Shown: positions 44,238-55,457, counted from the stretch's first letter. The stretch is DNA of 64,000 bases from JADLGL01 sp963667605 (GCA_963667605.2 CAXXUZ010000003.1:1240001-1304000), one strand, 5' to 3'. The notes: generated by a model from the sequence alone, not told the origin. Made by a program: numbers and translations.

Positions 44238-45638
44238 TTGTCGGAAACCAAGCTGATCGATCCGGATCGTGACCTATCGTCGATCCCGGTGGTAGCGCTG
44301 TCGCCACAAACGCTGGCGCAGAGGGTGCCGGGGTTCGATCCAGCGGCAATGGCTTGGATCGGTACGACCGGGTTCAACGCAAAGGCCGGGGAGATCTCCC
44401 TGCTGCCGGATACATCCGGCGGCATCGCCACAGCGCTGCTCGGGCTCGGTGCCCCCGGCTCGGTGGAAGGTGGCCCGCTTATCGCCGGGCACCTTGCCAC
44501 CAAACTGCCGCCGGGCACTTATCGTTTGACCGAGGGCTTCCCCGATCCCGGCCTTGCCACGCTCGCCGTCGGCCTTGGTGGCTACCGGTTCACCCGACAC
44601 CGGGCATCGGAGAATGGCGAGATTCGTCTAATCACGCCGGACGGTGTCGACGGCGATGAGATTCGCCGGATCGTGGCCGCAGTGACCCTGGCAAGAGACC
44701 TAATCAACGCGCCGGCCAACCGCATGGGACCGGCCGAGCTTGCTGCTGCCATCGCTGCGATCGCGGCGGAGAACAACGCCGCTTTCGACGAAGTGAACGG
44801 CGATGCCCTGTTGGCGCGGCGCTTGCCGTTGATCCACGCGGTCGGAATTGCCGCGGCGCCGGATCGTCAGCCGCGGCTGATCGATCTAACCTGGGGCGAA
44901 GCGAACGCGCCGAAGGTCACTTTGGTCGGCAAGGGCGTGTGCTTCGATACCGGTGGTCTCGACATCAAGCCGTCCTCCGGCTTGCTATTGATGAAGAAGG
45001 ATATGGGCGGCGCCGCCAACGCTCTGGCGCTCGCCTCTTTGATCATGGGCGCGGAGCTCCCGGTGCGCCTTCGGTTGCTAGTTCCGGCGGTGGAGAATTC
45101 GGTCTCCGGAGCTTCGTTCCGCCCCGGCGACATTCTCGACAGTCGGAAGGGATTGTCGGTAGAAATCGGCAATACGGACGCCGAAGGGCGACTGGTTTTG
45201 GCCGATGCGTTGACGCTTGCCTCAGAAGAAACGCCCGATCTTCTGATCGACTTCGCGACATTGACCGGCGCTGCCAGGGTTGCGCTCGGGCCCGATGTGC
45301 CGGCGATCTTCACCACCGATGACGGGTTGGCTTCTGAGCTGGCGATTTGCGCCGAGGCGACGGCCGACCCGCTGTGGCGAATGCCATTGTGGTCGCCCTA
45401 CATGTCGATGTTGGATTCGAAGATCGCCGACATCAACAATGCCGGCAACGGCGGCTTTGCCGGCGCGATCACCGCTGCTTTGTTTCTTTCACGCTTCGTC
45501 GGCGCGGGGCTTACTTGGCTCCACGCCGATATCTTCGCCTGGAGCGCCAATGCCAAGCCGGACTGCCCGGAAGGCGGCCAAGCGCAGACCATCCGGGCGT
45601 TGTTGGCGCTGCTAAAGAAGCGCTACGCTCGACAATAG
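44238..45638 (+). CDS. Leucyl aminopeptidase (M17 family)
   Basis: A 466-residue cytosolic metallo-aminopeptidase. TTG 44238 carries a strong GGAGGAG ribosome site seven bases upstream. The Zn-binding and catalytic residues are in VGKGVCFDTGGLDIKPSSG, MKKDMGGAANALALA and NTDAEGRLVLADAL; the first third is the variable N-terminal domain. Family members cleave N-terminal residues for peptide turnover. Confidence 0.93.
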   Translation: MSETKLIDPDRDLSSIPVVALSPQTLAQRVPGFDPAAMAWIGTTGFNAKAGEISLLPDTSGGIATALLGLGAPGSVEGGPLIAGHLATKLPPGTYRLTEGFPDPGLATLAVGLGGYRFTRHRASENGEIRLITPDGVDGDEIRRIVAAVTLARDLINAPANRMGPAELAAAIAAIAAENNAAFDEVNGDALLARRLPLIHAVGIAAAPDRQPRLIDLTWGEANAPKVTLVGKGVCFDTGGLDIKPSSGLLLMKKDMGGAANALALASLIMGAELPVRLRLLVPAVENSVSGASFRPGDILDSRKGLSVEIGNTDAEGRLVLADALTLASEETPDLLIDFATLTGAARVALGPDVPAIFTTDDGLASELAICAEATADPLWRMPLWSPYMSMLDSKIADINNAGNGGFAGAITAALFLSRFVGAGLTWLHADIFAWSANAKPDCPEGGQAQTIRALLALLKKRYARQ

Positions 45639-45745
45639 GCGACTCGCAGCTGGAGGGCCGCGCCCCGCCAAGATCCTTGCTGCCAAACGGTCGCTGAACT
45701 CGCCCTGAACCAATCCTTCAGGTGAAGATCAATCCCACAGGCGAG

Positions 45746-46270
45746 TCAGCGCCCACCGCCATTCGTCGGCCGCCTTGCCCAAGGCCGGGGGCCGGCAGGC
45801 GCCTCGCGATTATCGTCGATCGGTTGCAGATAAAGCGGCACCTCCGGCCAAACCCCCCGCTCCAGCCCCTTGCGCAGTTTCGGGTCGTCGATCACGAACG
45901 CGTCGAAACCGACCCGCCGCATATATGGCATCTGATCGGCAAAGAATTTACCAAAGGCTCTGATCTCACCGCGATAGCCGTCGCGATCCCGAAGCAGCCT
46001 TGCGATCGAGAATCCACGACCATCGGCATATTTCGGGAAGGCAATGGCGATCACCGGAAACCGCGAAAGATCGTCTTTTATATCATCCCAAATAGCATCC
46101 GGCTGGAATGTTAGTCCCACTGGCGCATTGCGCGCGGCAAGCACATCCCGATCGCGACGCCAACGGCGGAGGCTGACCAGCGTCGGCTTATCGCCGGCAA
46201 GGCGCTCGTCGTCTTTCAAGGTGACCCATTCGTCAGCGGCAAAGCCGCCATCTTTCCAGATCTCGCTCAA
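45746..46270 (-). CDS. DUF934 sulfur-assimilation-linked protein
   Basis: A 174-residue protein of the DUF934 family, encoded next to sulfite reductase in proteobacteria. Family markers: PVIAIAFPKYADGRGFSIAR, LLRDRDGYRGEIRAFG, DQMPYMRRVGFDAF. It overlaps the cysH end by four bases (ATGA), so it is the last gene of the cysteine operon. Its biochemical role is not established; an electron-donor role for the reductase has been suggested for relatives. Confidence 0.9.
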   Translation of the reverse strand: MSEIWKDGGFAADEWVTLKDDERLAGDKPTLVSLRRWRRDRDVLAARNAPVGLTFQPDAIWDDIKDDLSRFPVIAIAFPKYADGRGFSIARLLRDRDGYRGEIRAFGKFFADQMPYMRRVGFDAFVIDDPKLRKGLERGVWPEVPLYLQPIDDNREAPAGPRPWARRPTNGGGR

Positions 46271-47019
46271 ATCCCGCTGCCGTCGCTTTCAAGGCCGAAA
46301 TGAATGCCGCATTCGTCCTTGTCGCTGCCGCGCCACCGCCCGGCCCGTTGATCCTCGTTGGGCAAGACACGGTCCGTGCAAGCAACGCAACCGATCGACG
46401 GATAGCCTTTTGCCACCAGGGGATGGGGTGGCAAATCACGCTCCTCAGCATAAGCAATGAGTTCCTCCGCGCCCCATTCCGTCAGCGGGTTGATCTTGAT
46501 CCGACGACCGTCCGCCTCGAACATCGGGAGGCCAGATCGGGCGTTAGTCTGGAATCGCTTGCGACCGGTGAACCACGCATCGAAGCCTGTAAGCGCCTTG
46601 CTGAGCGGTTCGATCTTTCTTATCCGGCAGCAAAGATCGGGATCGGTCATCCATAGCGCCTTGACCGGATCGAGTGCGGCAAGCCGCTCTCCCGACGGCT
46701 GAATCGTTCTGACGTCCCGAAGTCCTAGCCGCTCTGTGACCGCCTTTCGGTATTCCAAAGTCTCCGGGAACAACCTCCCAGTATCGACGAACAACACCGG
46801 CACGTTCGGATCGATCTCGGACAGAAGGTGCAGCAACACCACCGATTCAGCGCCGAAGCTCGACATTGCGGCGACCCGGCCGGTAAACAGCTCTTCCACT
46901 GCGAGCGCGATCACATCGCTCGCGGACAAACGGCCGTAGTCGACATTGAGTGCCTCGGCTCTCGCTGCGGTATCGTCGTCGGGCTCGGCGACGATCGAGG
47001 CCGCTTCAAGCACTGACAT
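46267..47019 (-). CDS. cysH: Assimilatory adenylylsulfate (APS) reductase
   Basis: A 250-residue thiol-dependent reductase turning activated sulfate into sulfite. ATG 47017-47019 is preferred; a longer frame exists but begins inside cysI and has no domain. The catalytic ECGIH Cys is at the C terminus, and the CC pair in DPDLCCRIRKIEPL plus CVACTDRV provide four Cys for a [4Fe-4S] cluster, so the enzyme is of the APS rather than PAPS type. Overlaps cysI by 14 bases. Confidence 0.93.
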   Translation of the reverse strand: MSVLEAASIVAEPDDDTAARAEALNVDYGRLSASDVIALAVEELFTGRVAAMSSFGAESVVLLHLLSEIDPNVPVLFVDTGRLFPETLEYRKAVTERLGLRDVRTIQPSGERLAALDPVKALWMTDPDLCCRIRKIEPLSKALTGFDAWFTGRKRFQTNARSGLPMFEADGRRIKINPLTEWGAEELIAYAEERDLPPHPLVAKGYPSIGCVACTDRVLPNEDQRAGRWRGSDKDECGIHFGLESDGSGI

Positions 47020-48664
47020 AAAGCGCCTCCTTGAACGGATCCTGTCCGAGCCGTCGATAGGCGGCGAGGAAAGTCTCGTCGCTGCCGTGGCGATGATCGA
47101 GATAGATCTCGACGATGGCCTCAACGGCGTCGATTACCTCGTCGGCTGAAAAACCTTTGCCGATAACTTCGCCGATCGAGGTATTCTCATCCGCCGAACC
47201 GCCCAGGGTTATCTGGTAAAACTCCTCGCCTTTCTTTTCGACGCCGAGAATGCCGATATGGCCGACATGATGATGGCCACAGGCATTAATGCAGCCCGAT
47301 ATCTTGATCTTCAGCTCACCGATATTCCGCTGCCGGTCGATCTCCTTGAAACGCTCCGAGATTTGCTGCGCGATCGTGATTGATCGGGCATTGGCAAGGC
47401 TGCAATAGTCGAGCCCAGGGCAGCAGATAGAATCGCTAATCAGCCCCGCATTGGCGGTGGCAAGGCCGTTTTCCTGAAGGACGGCGAAGACTTCCGGCAG
47501 ATCGTCCATCGCAACATGCGGCAAGATCAGATTCTGCTCATGGCTGACCCGTACTTCGCCATGGCTGTAGCTCTCGACGAGGTCGGCGATGACACCCATT
47601 TGGTCCGCCGTAGCATCGCCCGGAGTGCCACCAATCGGCTTCAGCGAGATCGTCGCCAACGCGTATCCCGGACGCTTGTGAGCGACAATGTTCTGATCGA
47701 CCCAGACATCCAACGCGGCATCGGACTGACGCGCGGCCCCCAGCTTGGCGGAGTCGGCATCAAGATCCGCCAAATCGGGCGGTGAAAAATAGGCCTCGAT
47801 CCGCCGAATCTCTTCCGGCGGCAGCGCCAGCGCGCCATGACGGATACGCTCCCACTCTGCCTCGACCTTGTCGCGGATCACCTCCGGCCCGGTCTCGTGG
47901 ACCAAGATCTTGATCCGCGACTTGTACATGTTGTCGCGCCGGCCTTCGAGATTATAGACCCTGAGAATCGCCTCCATGTAGGAGAGGAGGTCTTCCTCCG
48001 GCAGGAACTCGCGGATCTTGTGCGCAATCATCGGCGTCCGACCCAGGCCGCCGCCCACATATACCGCAAAGCCGACCTTGCCGCCCGGCCCGACCTTGGC
48101 GTGGACACCGATATCGTGCACCTGCACGGCGGCGCGGTCGCGCTCGGCGCCGGTCACCGCAATCTTGAACTTCCGCGGCAGGAAGGCGAATTCAGGATGC
48201 AGCGATGACCATTGCCGGAGTATTTCGGCATAAGGCCGCGGATCGAGGATCTCGTCGGCGGCGGCGCCGGCGAAATGATCGGCGGTGACGTTGCGGATGC
48301 AGTTCCCAGAGGTCTGGATCGCATGCATCTCCACCGACGCGAGGTCCGCCAGGATGTCGGGCACGTCCCTCAGCGCCGGCCAGTGATATTGAAGGTTCTG
48401 CCGGGTGGTGAAATGGGCATAACCGCGGTCATATTTGCGGGCGATGTGCCCCAACATCCGCATTTGCGCCGCGCTGAGCGTGCCATACGGGATTGCCACC
48501 CGCAGCATATAGGCGTGCAGCTGCAGATAGAGGCCATTTTGCAGCCTCAACGGACGGAATTGATCTTCGCTCAGCTCGCCGGCTAGGCGGCGCTCAACCT
48601 GTTCCCGGAACTGCGCCACGCGGCCGGTGACAAAATCGCGATCGAACTTGTCATAGCGGTACAT
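47006..48664 (-). CDS. cysI: Ferredoxin-/NADPH-type sulfite (nitrite) reductase, hemoprotein
   Basis: A 552-residue siroheme/[4Fe-4S] reductase reducing sulfite to sulfide. Duplicated NIR/SIR ferredoxin-like and siroheme-binding halves; the cluster Cys are in CCPGLDYCSLANARS (first pair) and INACGHHHVGHIG (last). It lies in the cysG-DUF2849-cysI-cysH-DUF934 operon, whose genes support siroheme supply. A nitrite-reducing role is possible in principle but neighbours favour sulfite. Confidence 0.93.
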   Translation of the reverse strand: MYRYDKFDRDFVTGRVAQFREQVERRLAGELSEDQFRPLRLQNGLYLQLHAYMLRVAIPYGTLSAAQMRMLGHIARKYDRGYAHFTTRQNLQYHWPALRDVPDILADLASVEMHAIQTSGNCIRNVTADHFAGAAADEILDPRPYAEILRQWSSLHPEFAFLPRKFKIAVTGAERDRAAVQVHDIGVHAKVGPGGKVGFAVYVGGGLGRTPMIAHKIREFLPEEDLLSYMEAILRVYNLEGRRDNMYKSRIKILVHETGPEVIRDKVEAEWERIRHGALALPPEEIRRIEAYFSPPDLADLDADSAKLGAARQSDAALDVWVDQNIVAHKRPGYALATISLKPIGGTPGDATADQMGVIADLVESYSHGEVRVSHEQNLILPHVAMDDLPEVFAVLQENGLATANAGLISDSICCPGLDYCSLANARSITIAQQISERFKEIDRQRNIGELKIKISGCINACGHHHVGHIGILGVEKKGEEFYQITLGGSADENTSIGEVIGKGFSADEVIDAVEAIVEIYLDHRHGSDETFLAAYRRLGQDPFKEALYVSA

Positions 48665-48782
48665 CGCTTCACCTACTCATCGTCAATCCGGGGCCGCTAA
48701 GCGGAACCCGGACCCTAGTCCTTAGTCTCCGCCTCGTCGTTCCTGCTCTTCGCTTTCGCTTCGGCCGGAACGACTGGTCCCA

Positions 48783-49130
48783 TCACTCGGCGGCGGCCAG
48801 ATCGGGGTCCCGGTCCAGCCATCTTCGTTCTTCCTCGCCATAATCGACCGAAGGGCCGACCACCCGGATCTGCTCCCGCAGTCGCATCGGCACCGGACGA
48901 CCGTCCTCGATCGTCACATCGACCGCATAGGGATCGAGAATGCGACGCGCTTCGATTTCAGCAGCGCCAAATTCGAGAGCTTGGTCGAGCGCCGGCCCGT
49001 CTTCGAACACGGCGGCATCAAGAATGTCGGTCACCCAGCTCGGTCCTGGTCCGACGAAAATCACCACGCCGTCGATCAGGCGGTTGGCGATCACGATCTT
49101 TTCCGTGCCGGCAATCGCTGGGCGATACAT
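48783..49130 (-). CDS. DUF2849 protein of the sulfite reductase operon
   Basis: A 115-residue protein of the DUF2849 family, usually fixed between siroheme synthase and cysI in alphaproteobacteria. NRLIDGVVIFVGPGPSWV and VEDGRPVPMRLREQIR-like stretches fit the family. It lies 12 bases after cysG. A role in reductase maturation or regulation is inferred; none is proved. Confidence 0.88.
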   Translation of the reverse strand: MYRPAIAGTEKIVIANRLIDGVVIFVGPGPSWVTDILDAAVFEDGPALDQALEFGAAEIEARRILDPYAVDVTIEDGRPVPMRLREQIRVVGPSVDYGEEERRWLDRDPDLAAAE

Positions 49131-49142
49131 CGGCTTCGCCTC

Positions 49143-50555
49143 CTACGCCGCCAGTTCGGACAGTGCCGCCGGCTTGATGGCAAGGCGACCCTCCGCCACG
49201 ACCTCGCCAATTACGAACAGCGCCGGCCCAGCCCGGTCAGTTTCCGATGCAATCCTGCTGAGTTCATCGAGCCGGCCGGCGAAGGCCCTGCGCTCCGGCA
49301 GAGATGCGTTTTGGATCACCGCAACCGGGGTCACGGGCGGGACACCGGCTTCGATCAGCCGATCGGCGACTTTGGCCGCAACGCTGAGGCCCATATAAAC
49401 CGCGATCGTGGTGCCGGTGAGCGCCAGCCCGGCCCAATCCGGCAGGGTCTCGCCATTCAAATCATGCCCGGTGACGAACACCAATGATGATGCGACCCCG
49501 CGTAGCGTCAGTGGGATCTCGGTCTCGGCGGCGGCGGCGAAGGCAGCGGTGATACCGGGCACGATGTCGAACGAAATGCCGGCAGCGCGCAGCGCATCGA
49601 TCTCCTCGCCGGCTCGTCCAAAAATTAGCGGATCACCCGATTTCAACCTGACCACACGACGGCCAGCCCTTGCGTGACGAACTATTATCTCGTTGATCTC
49701 GTCTTGGGAGACGGAATGGGCACCTTTCGCCTTGCCGACGAAAATTCGCTCGGCATCGCGACGACCTTGAGAAACAACGGCCTCCGGCACCAACCGGTCA
49801 TAGACGATCAAATCCGCCTCTTGCAGTACCCGCTGGGCGCGGAGCGTCAGAAGATCGACAGCGCCGGGCCCGGCACCGACCAGCGACACATGGCCGGCTT
49901 CCTCGCCTTCGCCGATCGCCCTCGTAGCTTCAGCATGGGCGTCAGCCATCCTGCCGGCAAAGACCTTTTCCGCAATCGGTCCGCCGAAGAACCGTGCCCA
50001 GAATTGCCTCCGACTCTCGCCGCTCGAAATCGCCAATGAAACCGTTGAACGAATTTGTTGCGCCAGGCTGGCGAGGTCGCCGAAGGCCGGCGCCAGCAGG
50101 GTCTCGATCCGTGCTCTAACATGCCGGGCCAATACCGGCGCCTGGCCGCCGGTGCCGACCGCCACCGCCAACGGCGCCCGGTTGACGAGCGCCGGCGTGT
50201 GGAAATCGCAAAGATCAGGGCGGTCGACGACATTAACCGGCACGCCGGCTTCCTTCGCCAACTTATGCGCTGCGCGGTCGGCAGCCTCCTCACCGGTAGC
50301 GATGAAGGCGAGCACGGCGCTCTTGAAGTCCGCGACTGCCGGCAGAAATTGGTGCAGTCTCCCGCCGGCCGCAACAAGGTCGTCGAGCAAGCTGTCGGAG
50401 GGCTCGGTGGCGTAGACCTCGATCAAGGCATTGGTCTCGCCGAGCAGCCTCACCTTGGCGGCGGCTTCTTCGCCATCGCCGACGACAACAACCCGGCGTC
50501 CCTCGACCGGAAAGAACGCCGGAAAAAAGCTCAGCTTTCTCTTTGAGGTCGACAT
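49143..50555 (-). CDS. cysG: Siroheme synthase (trifunctional CysG)
   Basis: A 470-residue fusion. The N-terminal half (about 1-200) is the precorrin-2 dehydrogenase/ferrochelatase domain (VVVVGDGEEAAAKVRLL); the C-terminal half (about 215 on) is the uroporphyrinogen III methyltransferase (VSLVGAGPGAVDLLTLRAQR, VVRLKSGDPLIFGR, GITAAFAAAAE). ATG 50553-50555 (MSTSKRKL) is preferred over a TTG two codons upstream. It supplies siroheme for cysI. Confidence 0.95.
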   Translation of the reverse strand: MSTSKRKLSFFPAFFPVEGRRVVVVGDGEEAAAKVRLLGETNALIEVYATEPSDSLLDDLVAAGGRLHQFLPAVADFKSAVLAFIATGEEAADRAAHKLAKEAGVPVNVVDRPDLCDFHTPALVNRAPLAVAVGTGGQAPVLARHVRARIETLLAPAFGDLASLAQQIRSTVSLAISSGESRRQFWARFFGGPIAEKVFAGRMADAHAEATRAIGEGEEAGHVSLVGAGPGAVDLLTLRAQRVLQEADLIVYDRLVPEAVVSQGRRDAERIFVGKAKGAHSVSQDEINEIIVRHARAGRRVVRLKSGDPLIFGRAGEEIDALRAAGISFDIVPGITAAFAAAAETEIPLTLRGVASSLVFVTGHDLNGETLPDWAGLALTGTTIAVYMGLSVAAKVADRLIEAGVPPVTPVAVIQNASLPERRAFAGRLDELSRIASETDRAGPALFVIGEVVAEGRLAIKPAALSELAA

Positions 50556-50895
50556 TGGCAACTCCGTCGGGCAAACCCCGGCCAGGCCCGAATTTGCCAG
50601 CTGGCATTATTCTTTCACGTGAATCTAGTGACGGGCTAGGGATCCTGCGAAGCCGCTGATTTCAAACTCTTTCCAAGCGGTGAAAAAGATTTTCTCCTGT
50701 TGCCGCAACCTTAGACAACCTTATCGATCCGCTCAATGATGCGGCATTAAGGTCACAGCTGGTGCACCGTCTTCTTTCGGTCGTGCCGAGGCCTCTTTTC
50801 TGCCAGTTTCGGTTGCGTATCCGAAGGCTCCAGCGCGGCTCACTCCTGGCTGGCCCCGGGTGGGCGTATCTTGGATGATAGGCGGAGGCGAAAAG
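50556..50895. other. Intergenic region between cysG and the alpha-2-macroglobulin gene
   Basis: 340 bases between divergent genes, likely holding the promoter of the whole sulfur operon. I looked for a known riboswitch-like structure and saw none I could defend. Confidence 0.5.
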
Positions 50896-53800
50896 ATGAT
50901 CGGCACTAGGCGGCGTTTATGGACCCTGCTCGCCGGCGGCATCTTCGCTGCTTTGACGCAGCTACCGGCGCACGCCCAGGAGGACCTTCTGCGCCGGCTG
51001 ATCATCACCCAAGACGCCGATTACAACGGTTTCGACTACCAGACGCTCCGCGAAGTTGACCGCGACACCTGCGAGGCTGCTTGCCTCAATGACAATCGTT
51101 GCCGGGCATTCACGTACAACACCCAGGCGCAATGGTGCTTCCTGAAGTCTGACTTCGGAGCCCTGACGTTTGTCCCCAATGCGATCGCCGGACGCATCGT
51201 CGTTGGCCCGGCGCTCTCCGAGAGCACTACGCGCCTGCGCGAAAGCGAACTCACGGCGTTCCTGGCGCTGGACTTTGTCGATGAGGCCCGCCGCCTCGCC
51301 GGTGGGCTCGACAACATTTTCGCGCCGGGTAACCGTTCCTTCAGCGATCTTCTGAGCGCCGCCGGCGCCGCGCGCAGCGACGATAATCCGGCGCTGACGG
51401 CCAATCTTTACGGCGCCGCGCTTGCCATTGCCGACGAGGATGTGAAGGTTTGGCTTGGATTCGGGCGCGCAACCTTGCTGCGGGTCGGGGCAAGCGCCTC
51501 AGAGAGCGCCGAAATCCGAACCCGCGCGACCTCGGCCGTGATCAACGCCTTTCTCAGGTCCGAGTCCGACAACGACCGGGCCTCGGCGCTGGTGCTTTTG
51601 GGCGCGGCACTGGAGCTGCGCGGGCTATGGCGACCTGCGATCAAAGCCTATCGCGCCAGCCTTGATCTAGTTCAAGACGAACTGGTTGCCGCAAATCTCG
51701 AAACTCTCGTTGCCGAACATGGCTTCCGAATCCTCAGCCATGAGGTCGATGTCGATGCCGAGGCGCCGAGAATTTGCATCGTATTCTCCGATCCGCCGCC
51801 GGTGGCCCGTCCAGGGCTGGCCGATTTCATCAGCGTCGAAGGCGCCTCCGGTTTGGCGATCGAGCCTGAATCCGGCCAGATCTGCATCGACGGTGTCGCC
51901 CATGGTGGTCGCTATCGCATTCAGGTGCGCGCCGGCCTGCCTGCGGCCGATGGCGAGGTTCTGGCCAACACGGCGATCCTCGAAGTCTTTGTTCCGGATC
52001 GTTCGCCCTGGGCTGGATTTGCCGGCAACGCCTATGTCCTTCCCGCCGGGCCGCAATCAACCATCCCGATTCAGTCGGTAAACACCGCGGCAGTCGAAGC
52101 CGAAATATATCGGATCGGCGATCGCAGTCTCGCTTTCGCCCTGCGCGAGGGCATCTTCCTTCGTCAGCTCGAATCGTACCGCGCTCAGGAGATCGCTTCG
52201 ACCGGCGGCCAGTTGATTTGGACCGGAATCGTCGAGACCGATGGTCCGCTCAACGAATTGGTCACGACCGCGATCCCGGTGACCGAGGCGCTCTGCGAAC
52301 AGCTGCCGGGCGTCTATGTGATCACCGCGCGGCTGCCGGACGAGCGCCGCAACTATTGGGACCCCGACGCTACCAATGGTTTGTCATTTCCGATCTTGGG
52401 CTGACGACTCTGAACGGATCGGACGGACTGCACACCATCGTCCGTTCGCTCGCCAGTGCCGAACCGATCTCCGATGTTCGACTGCGTCTCATCGCGCGGA
52501 ATAATGAGATCCTCGCCGAGGCGATCACCGACGCTGACGGCTACGCCAGATTCGATCCGGGCTTGGTTCGCGGCAGTGGTGGCCTCTCGCCGCAACTCGT
52601 CATCGCCGAGACCGATGCCGGCGACTACGCGTTTCTCGACCTCACCCGAAGCACTTTCGACCTGACCGATCGCGGCGTCGATGGTCGGCCGTCGCCTCAA
52701 GTGGTCGATGCCTATCTCAGGACTGAGCGCGGGGTCTATCGCCCCGGCGAGACCGTTTACGCCACCGCGATCGTTCGCGATTCCACCGCATTCGCTCTCG
52801 CTGATCTGCCCTTGACCATGGTGGTTGAGCGCCCCGACGGCGTCGAACATGGTCGGGCGCTCATCGTCGACGATGGTCTCGGCGGCTATCTCTACACCCT
52901 TGCACTTCGCTCCGATGCCATGCGCGGCTCGTGGCGGCTCCGACTTTACACCGATCCCGACAGCCGGCCGATCAGCGAGGAATCCTTCCTAGTCGATGAT
53001 TTCGTACCCGAACGGCTGGATTTCGAACTCACCGCCGATGCGGAAGCCTTCGATCCCGCCGGCCCGACCGTGATCGAAGTCACCGCTCGTTATCTTTACG
53101 GCGCAACCGCTCCCGGCCTTACCGTCACTGGCGATATCGCCGTAAGCCCGGTCGATGTTCTGGCGGCCTATCCCAATTATCGCTTCGGTCGCGGCGACGA
53201 CACGATGCGCCGGATCGCTCGGCCGATTGACGACGCGCCCGAGACCGACGAGGCCGGCAATGCGTCTGTTACCATCTTCCTCCCCAACTTGCCTCAGACG
53301 ACTCGCCTGTTGCGGGACCAAGCCGTCATTCGCATTACCGATACCAGCGGCCGCGCGGTTGAGCGTCAGTTGAGTTTGCCGGTGACGCTTGATGGACCGC
53401 GGCTCGGCGTTCGGCCGCTCTATGAAGGATTCGGCGTGCCCGAAGGTGGGCCGGCCGAGTTCGACTGTCATTGCCATCGATGCCGATACCGATGGCACCG
53501 CGATCGCCGATGTCGAGTGGGAATTGCTGCGAATTCGCAGAAACTATCAATGGTATAGCGTCAACGGTGTCTGGCGCTGGGAGTCAATTACCACCACTCA
53601 GCGCGTCGCTTCCGGGGTCATCGACATCGGCGCCGATGGGCCGGCCAGGATCAGCGCGCCGGTCGATTGGGGCCGTTATCGGCTCGAGCTCACCTCCGGC
53701 GGTCCCGATGCGACCTCGACGACGATCGATTTCTCTGCCGGCTGGTACGTCGCTGATGTCGGGACAGACACGCCCGACGTTCTTGCCGTGGCGCTCGACA

Positions 53801-55457
53801 AAGCGGCCTACCAGATTGGCGAGATCGCCAAACTCAGGCTCGATCCGCAATTCGCTGGGGTCGCGCTGGTGACCGTACTCGACAATCGTCTGGTGACAAT
53901 GACCATGGTTGAAGTGCCGGCTGAGAGCACGACAGTGGAACTGCCAGTAACCGAGGAATGGGGTGCCGGCGCCTATATTACCGCCACGCTCTATCGGCCG
54001 ATGGATCTCGAGGCCGGGCGGATGCCGGCTCGGGCCCTCGGCCTCGCTTGGGCGGCCGTCGATCCGGAGGATCGCGACCTCAAGATCGCCGTCGATCTCC
54101 CGACCGAGCTGCGCCCGCGCGGGCCGATAACGGTCCCGGTCGAAATCACCAATCTGGAACCGGGCACCCAGGCCTATGTCACTGTCGCTGCGGTCGATCT
54201 CGGCATCCTCAATCTGACCAACTATCAGCCACCGGCGCCGGATGATTGGTTCTTCGCCCAACGCCGCCTCGGCATTGAGATCCGTGATCTCTATGGCGAC
54301 CTGATCGATACCACTCAAGGTGCACTCGGCCGGATTCGTTTCGGTGGCGATGGTGGGCCGGGTCGCCTCGGTGCGCCGCCGCCGACTGAGGAATTGGTGG
54401 CCTTCCACTCCCGCATCGTCCGGGTCGATGCCGATGGCCGCGCCACCGTTTCCTTCGACATGCCTGACTTCAACGGCACCGTGCGAATCATGGTCCAGGC
54501 TTGGTCGGCCCAAGGTATCGGCCACGCTGTTCGCGATGTCTTCGTTCGTGACCCGGCGGTGGTCAATGCCAGCGTGCCGCGCTTCCTCCACATCGACGAT
54601 GCCTCGTGCCTGCTGATCGAGATCGACAATGTCGCCGGGCCGGCGGGCGATTACCGCCTGCTGGTCGATCCCGATCCCGGAATCGGCATCGGGATCAAAG
54701 CTCGGCTCTTCGACCTCGTGCTGGAACAGGGAGCGCGAACGACGATTGTCGTTCCGATTATCGGGGAGGCAATCGGCGATCATCAGATCCGGCTCACTCT
54801 AATGACGCCGGAAGGCGAGGTGTTCCTCAAGGATCTGACTCTCGGAGTTCGTCCGGCGGGAGTGCCGATGACGACATTGACCCATCTCGAGATCCCGGCC
54901 GGCGGCACATTGACGCTCGATGTCGACGCCTTCGCCAATTATTTCCCGGGTACCGCTTCGGTGAATGTGTCGGCCGGCGGCGCTGCGCGACATCGTCGGG
55001 ATGCTGACTGCGCTCGATCGTTACCCCTATGGTTGCGCCGAACAGACCACCAGTCGGGCCTTGCCGCTTCTATTCCTCAACGATGTCGCAGCATCGGTCG
55101 GCATCGGAGCCGATACCGGTCTTGAACGGCGAATTCAAGATGCAATCGCCTCGTTGCTGTCGAAGCAGACTGGGTCCGGGGCTTTCGGTCTCTGGGGTCC
55201 GTTCTCGAGCAGCGATCTGTGGCTTGATTCCTATGTCACCGATTTCCTCACCCGCGCTGCCGCGGCTGGCTACGAAGTGCCGCAACTGGCGCTCGCGATC
55301 GCGCTCGACAATCTCGCCAACCGCATCGCTTATTCGTCCGACTTCTCCAATGGCGGGGAGGGCATCGCCTATGCACTCTACGTTCTGGCCCGCAATGGCC
55401 GGGCGTCGATCGGCGATCTCCGCTACTACACCGATGTCAAGCTCGACGATTTTGGAA
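50896..55457 (+). pseudogene. Alpha-2-macroglobulin family protein with N-terminal PAN/Apple domain, frameshifted and truncated
   Basis: A very large exported protein of about 1520 codons before truncation. The signal peptide (LLAGGIFAALTQLPAHAQ) is followed by a PAN/Apple-like domain (DTCEAACLNDNRCRAFTYN, QAQWCFLKSDF), then MG beta domains and the thioester domain. The frame breaks three times: -1 near 52370 (one C lost from ACCCAA), +1 near 53465 (one extra G in TTCGACT) and +1 near 54980 (extra base in GTGTCGGCCGGCGG). Conserved sequence continues across each join: ATQWFVISDLGLTTLNG, then VIAIDADTDG, then ALRDIVGMLTALDRYPYGCAEQ, where CAEQ is the thioester variant of the usual CLEQ. The gene is cut at 55457 by a transposon, losing the C-terminal part. 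These proteins trap proteases in the periplasm and are usually followed by pbpC. Confidence 0.88.
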
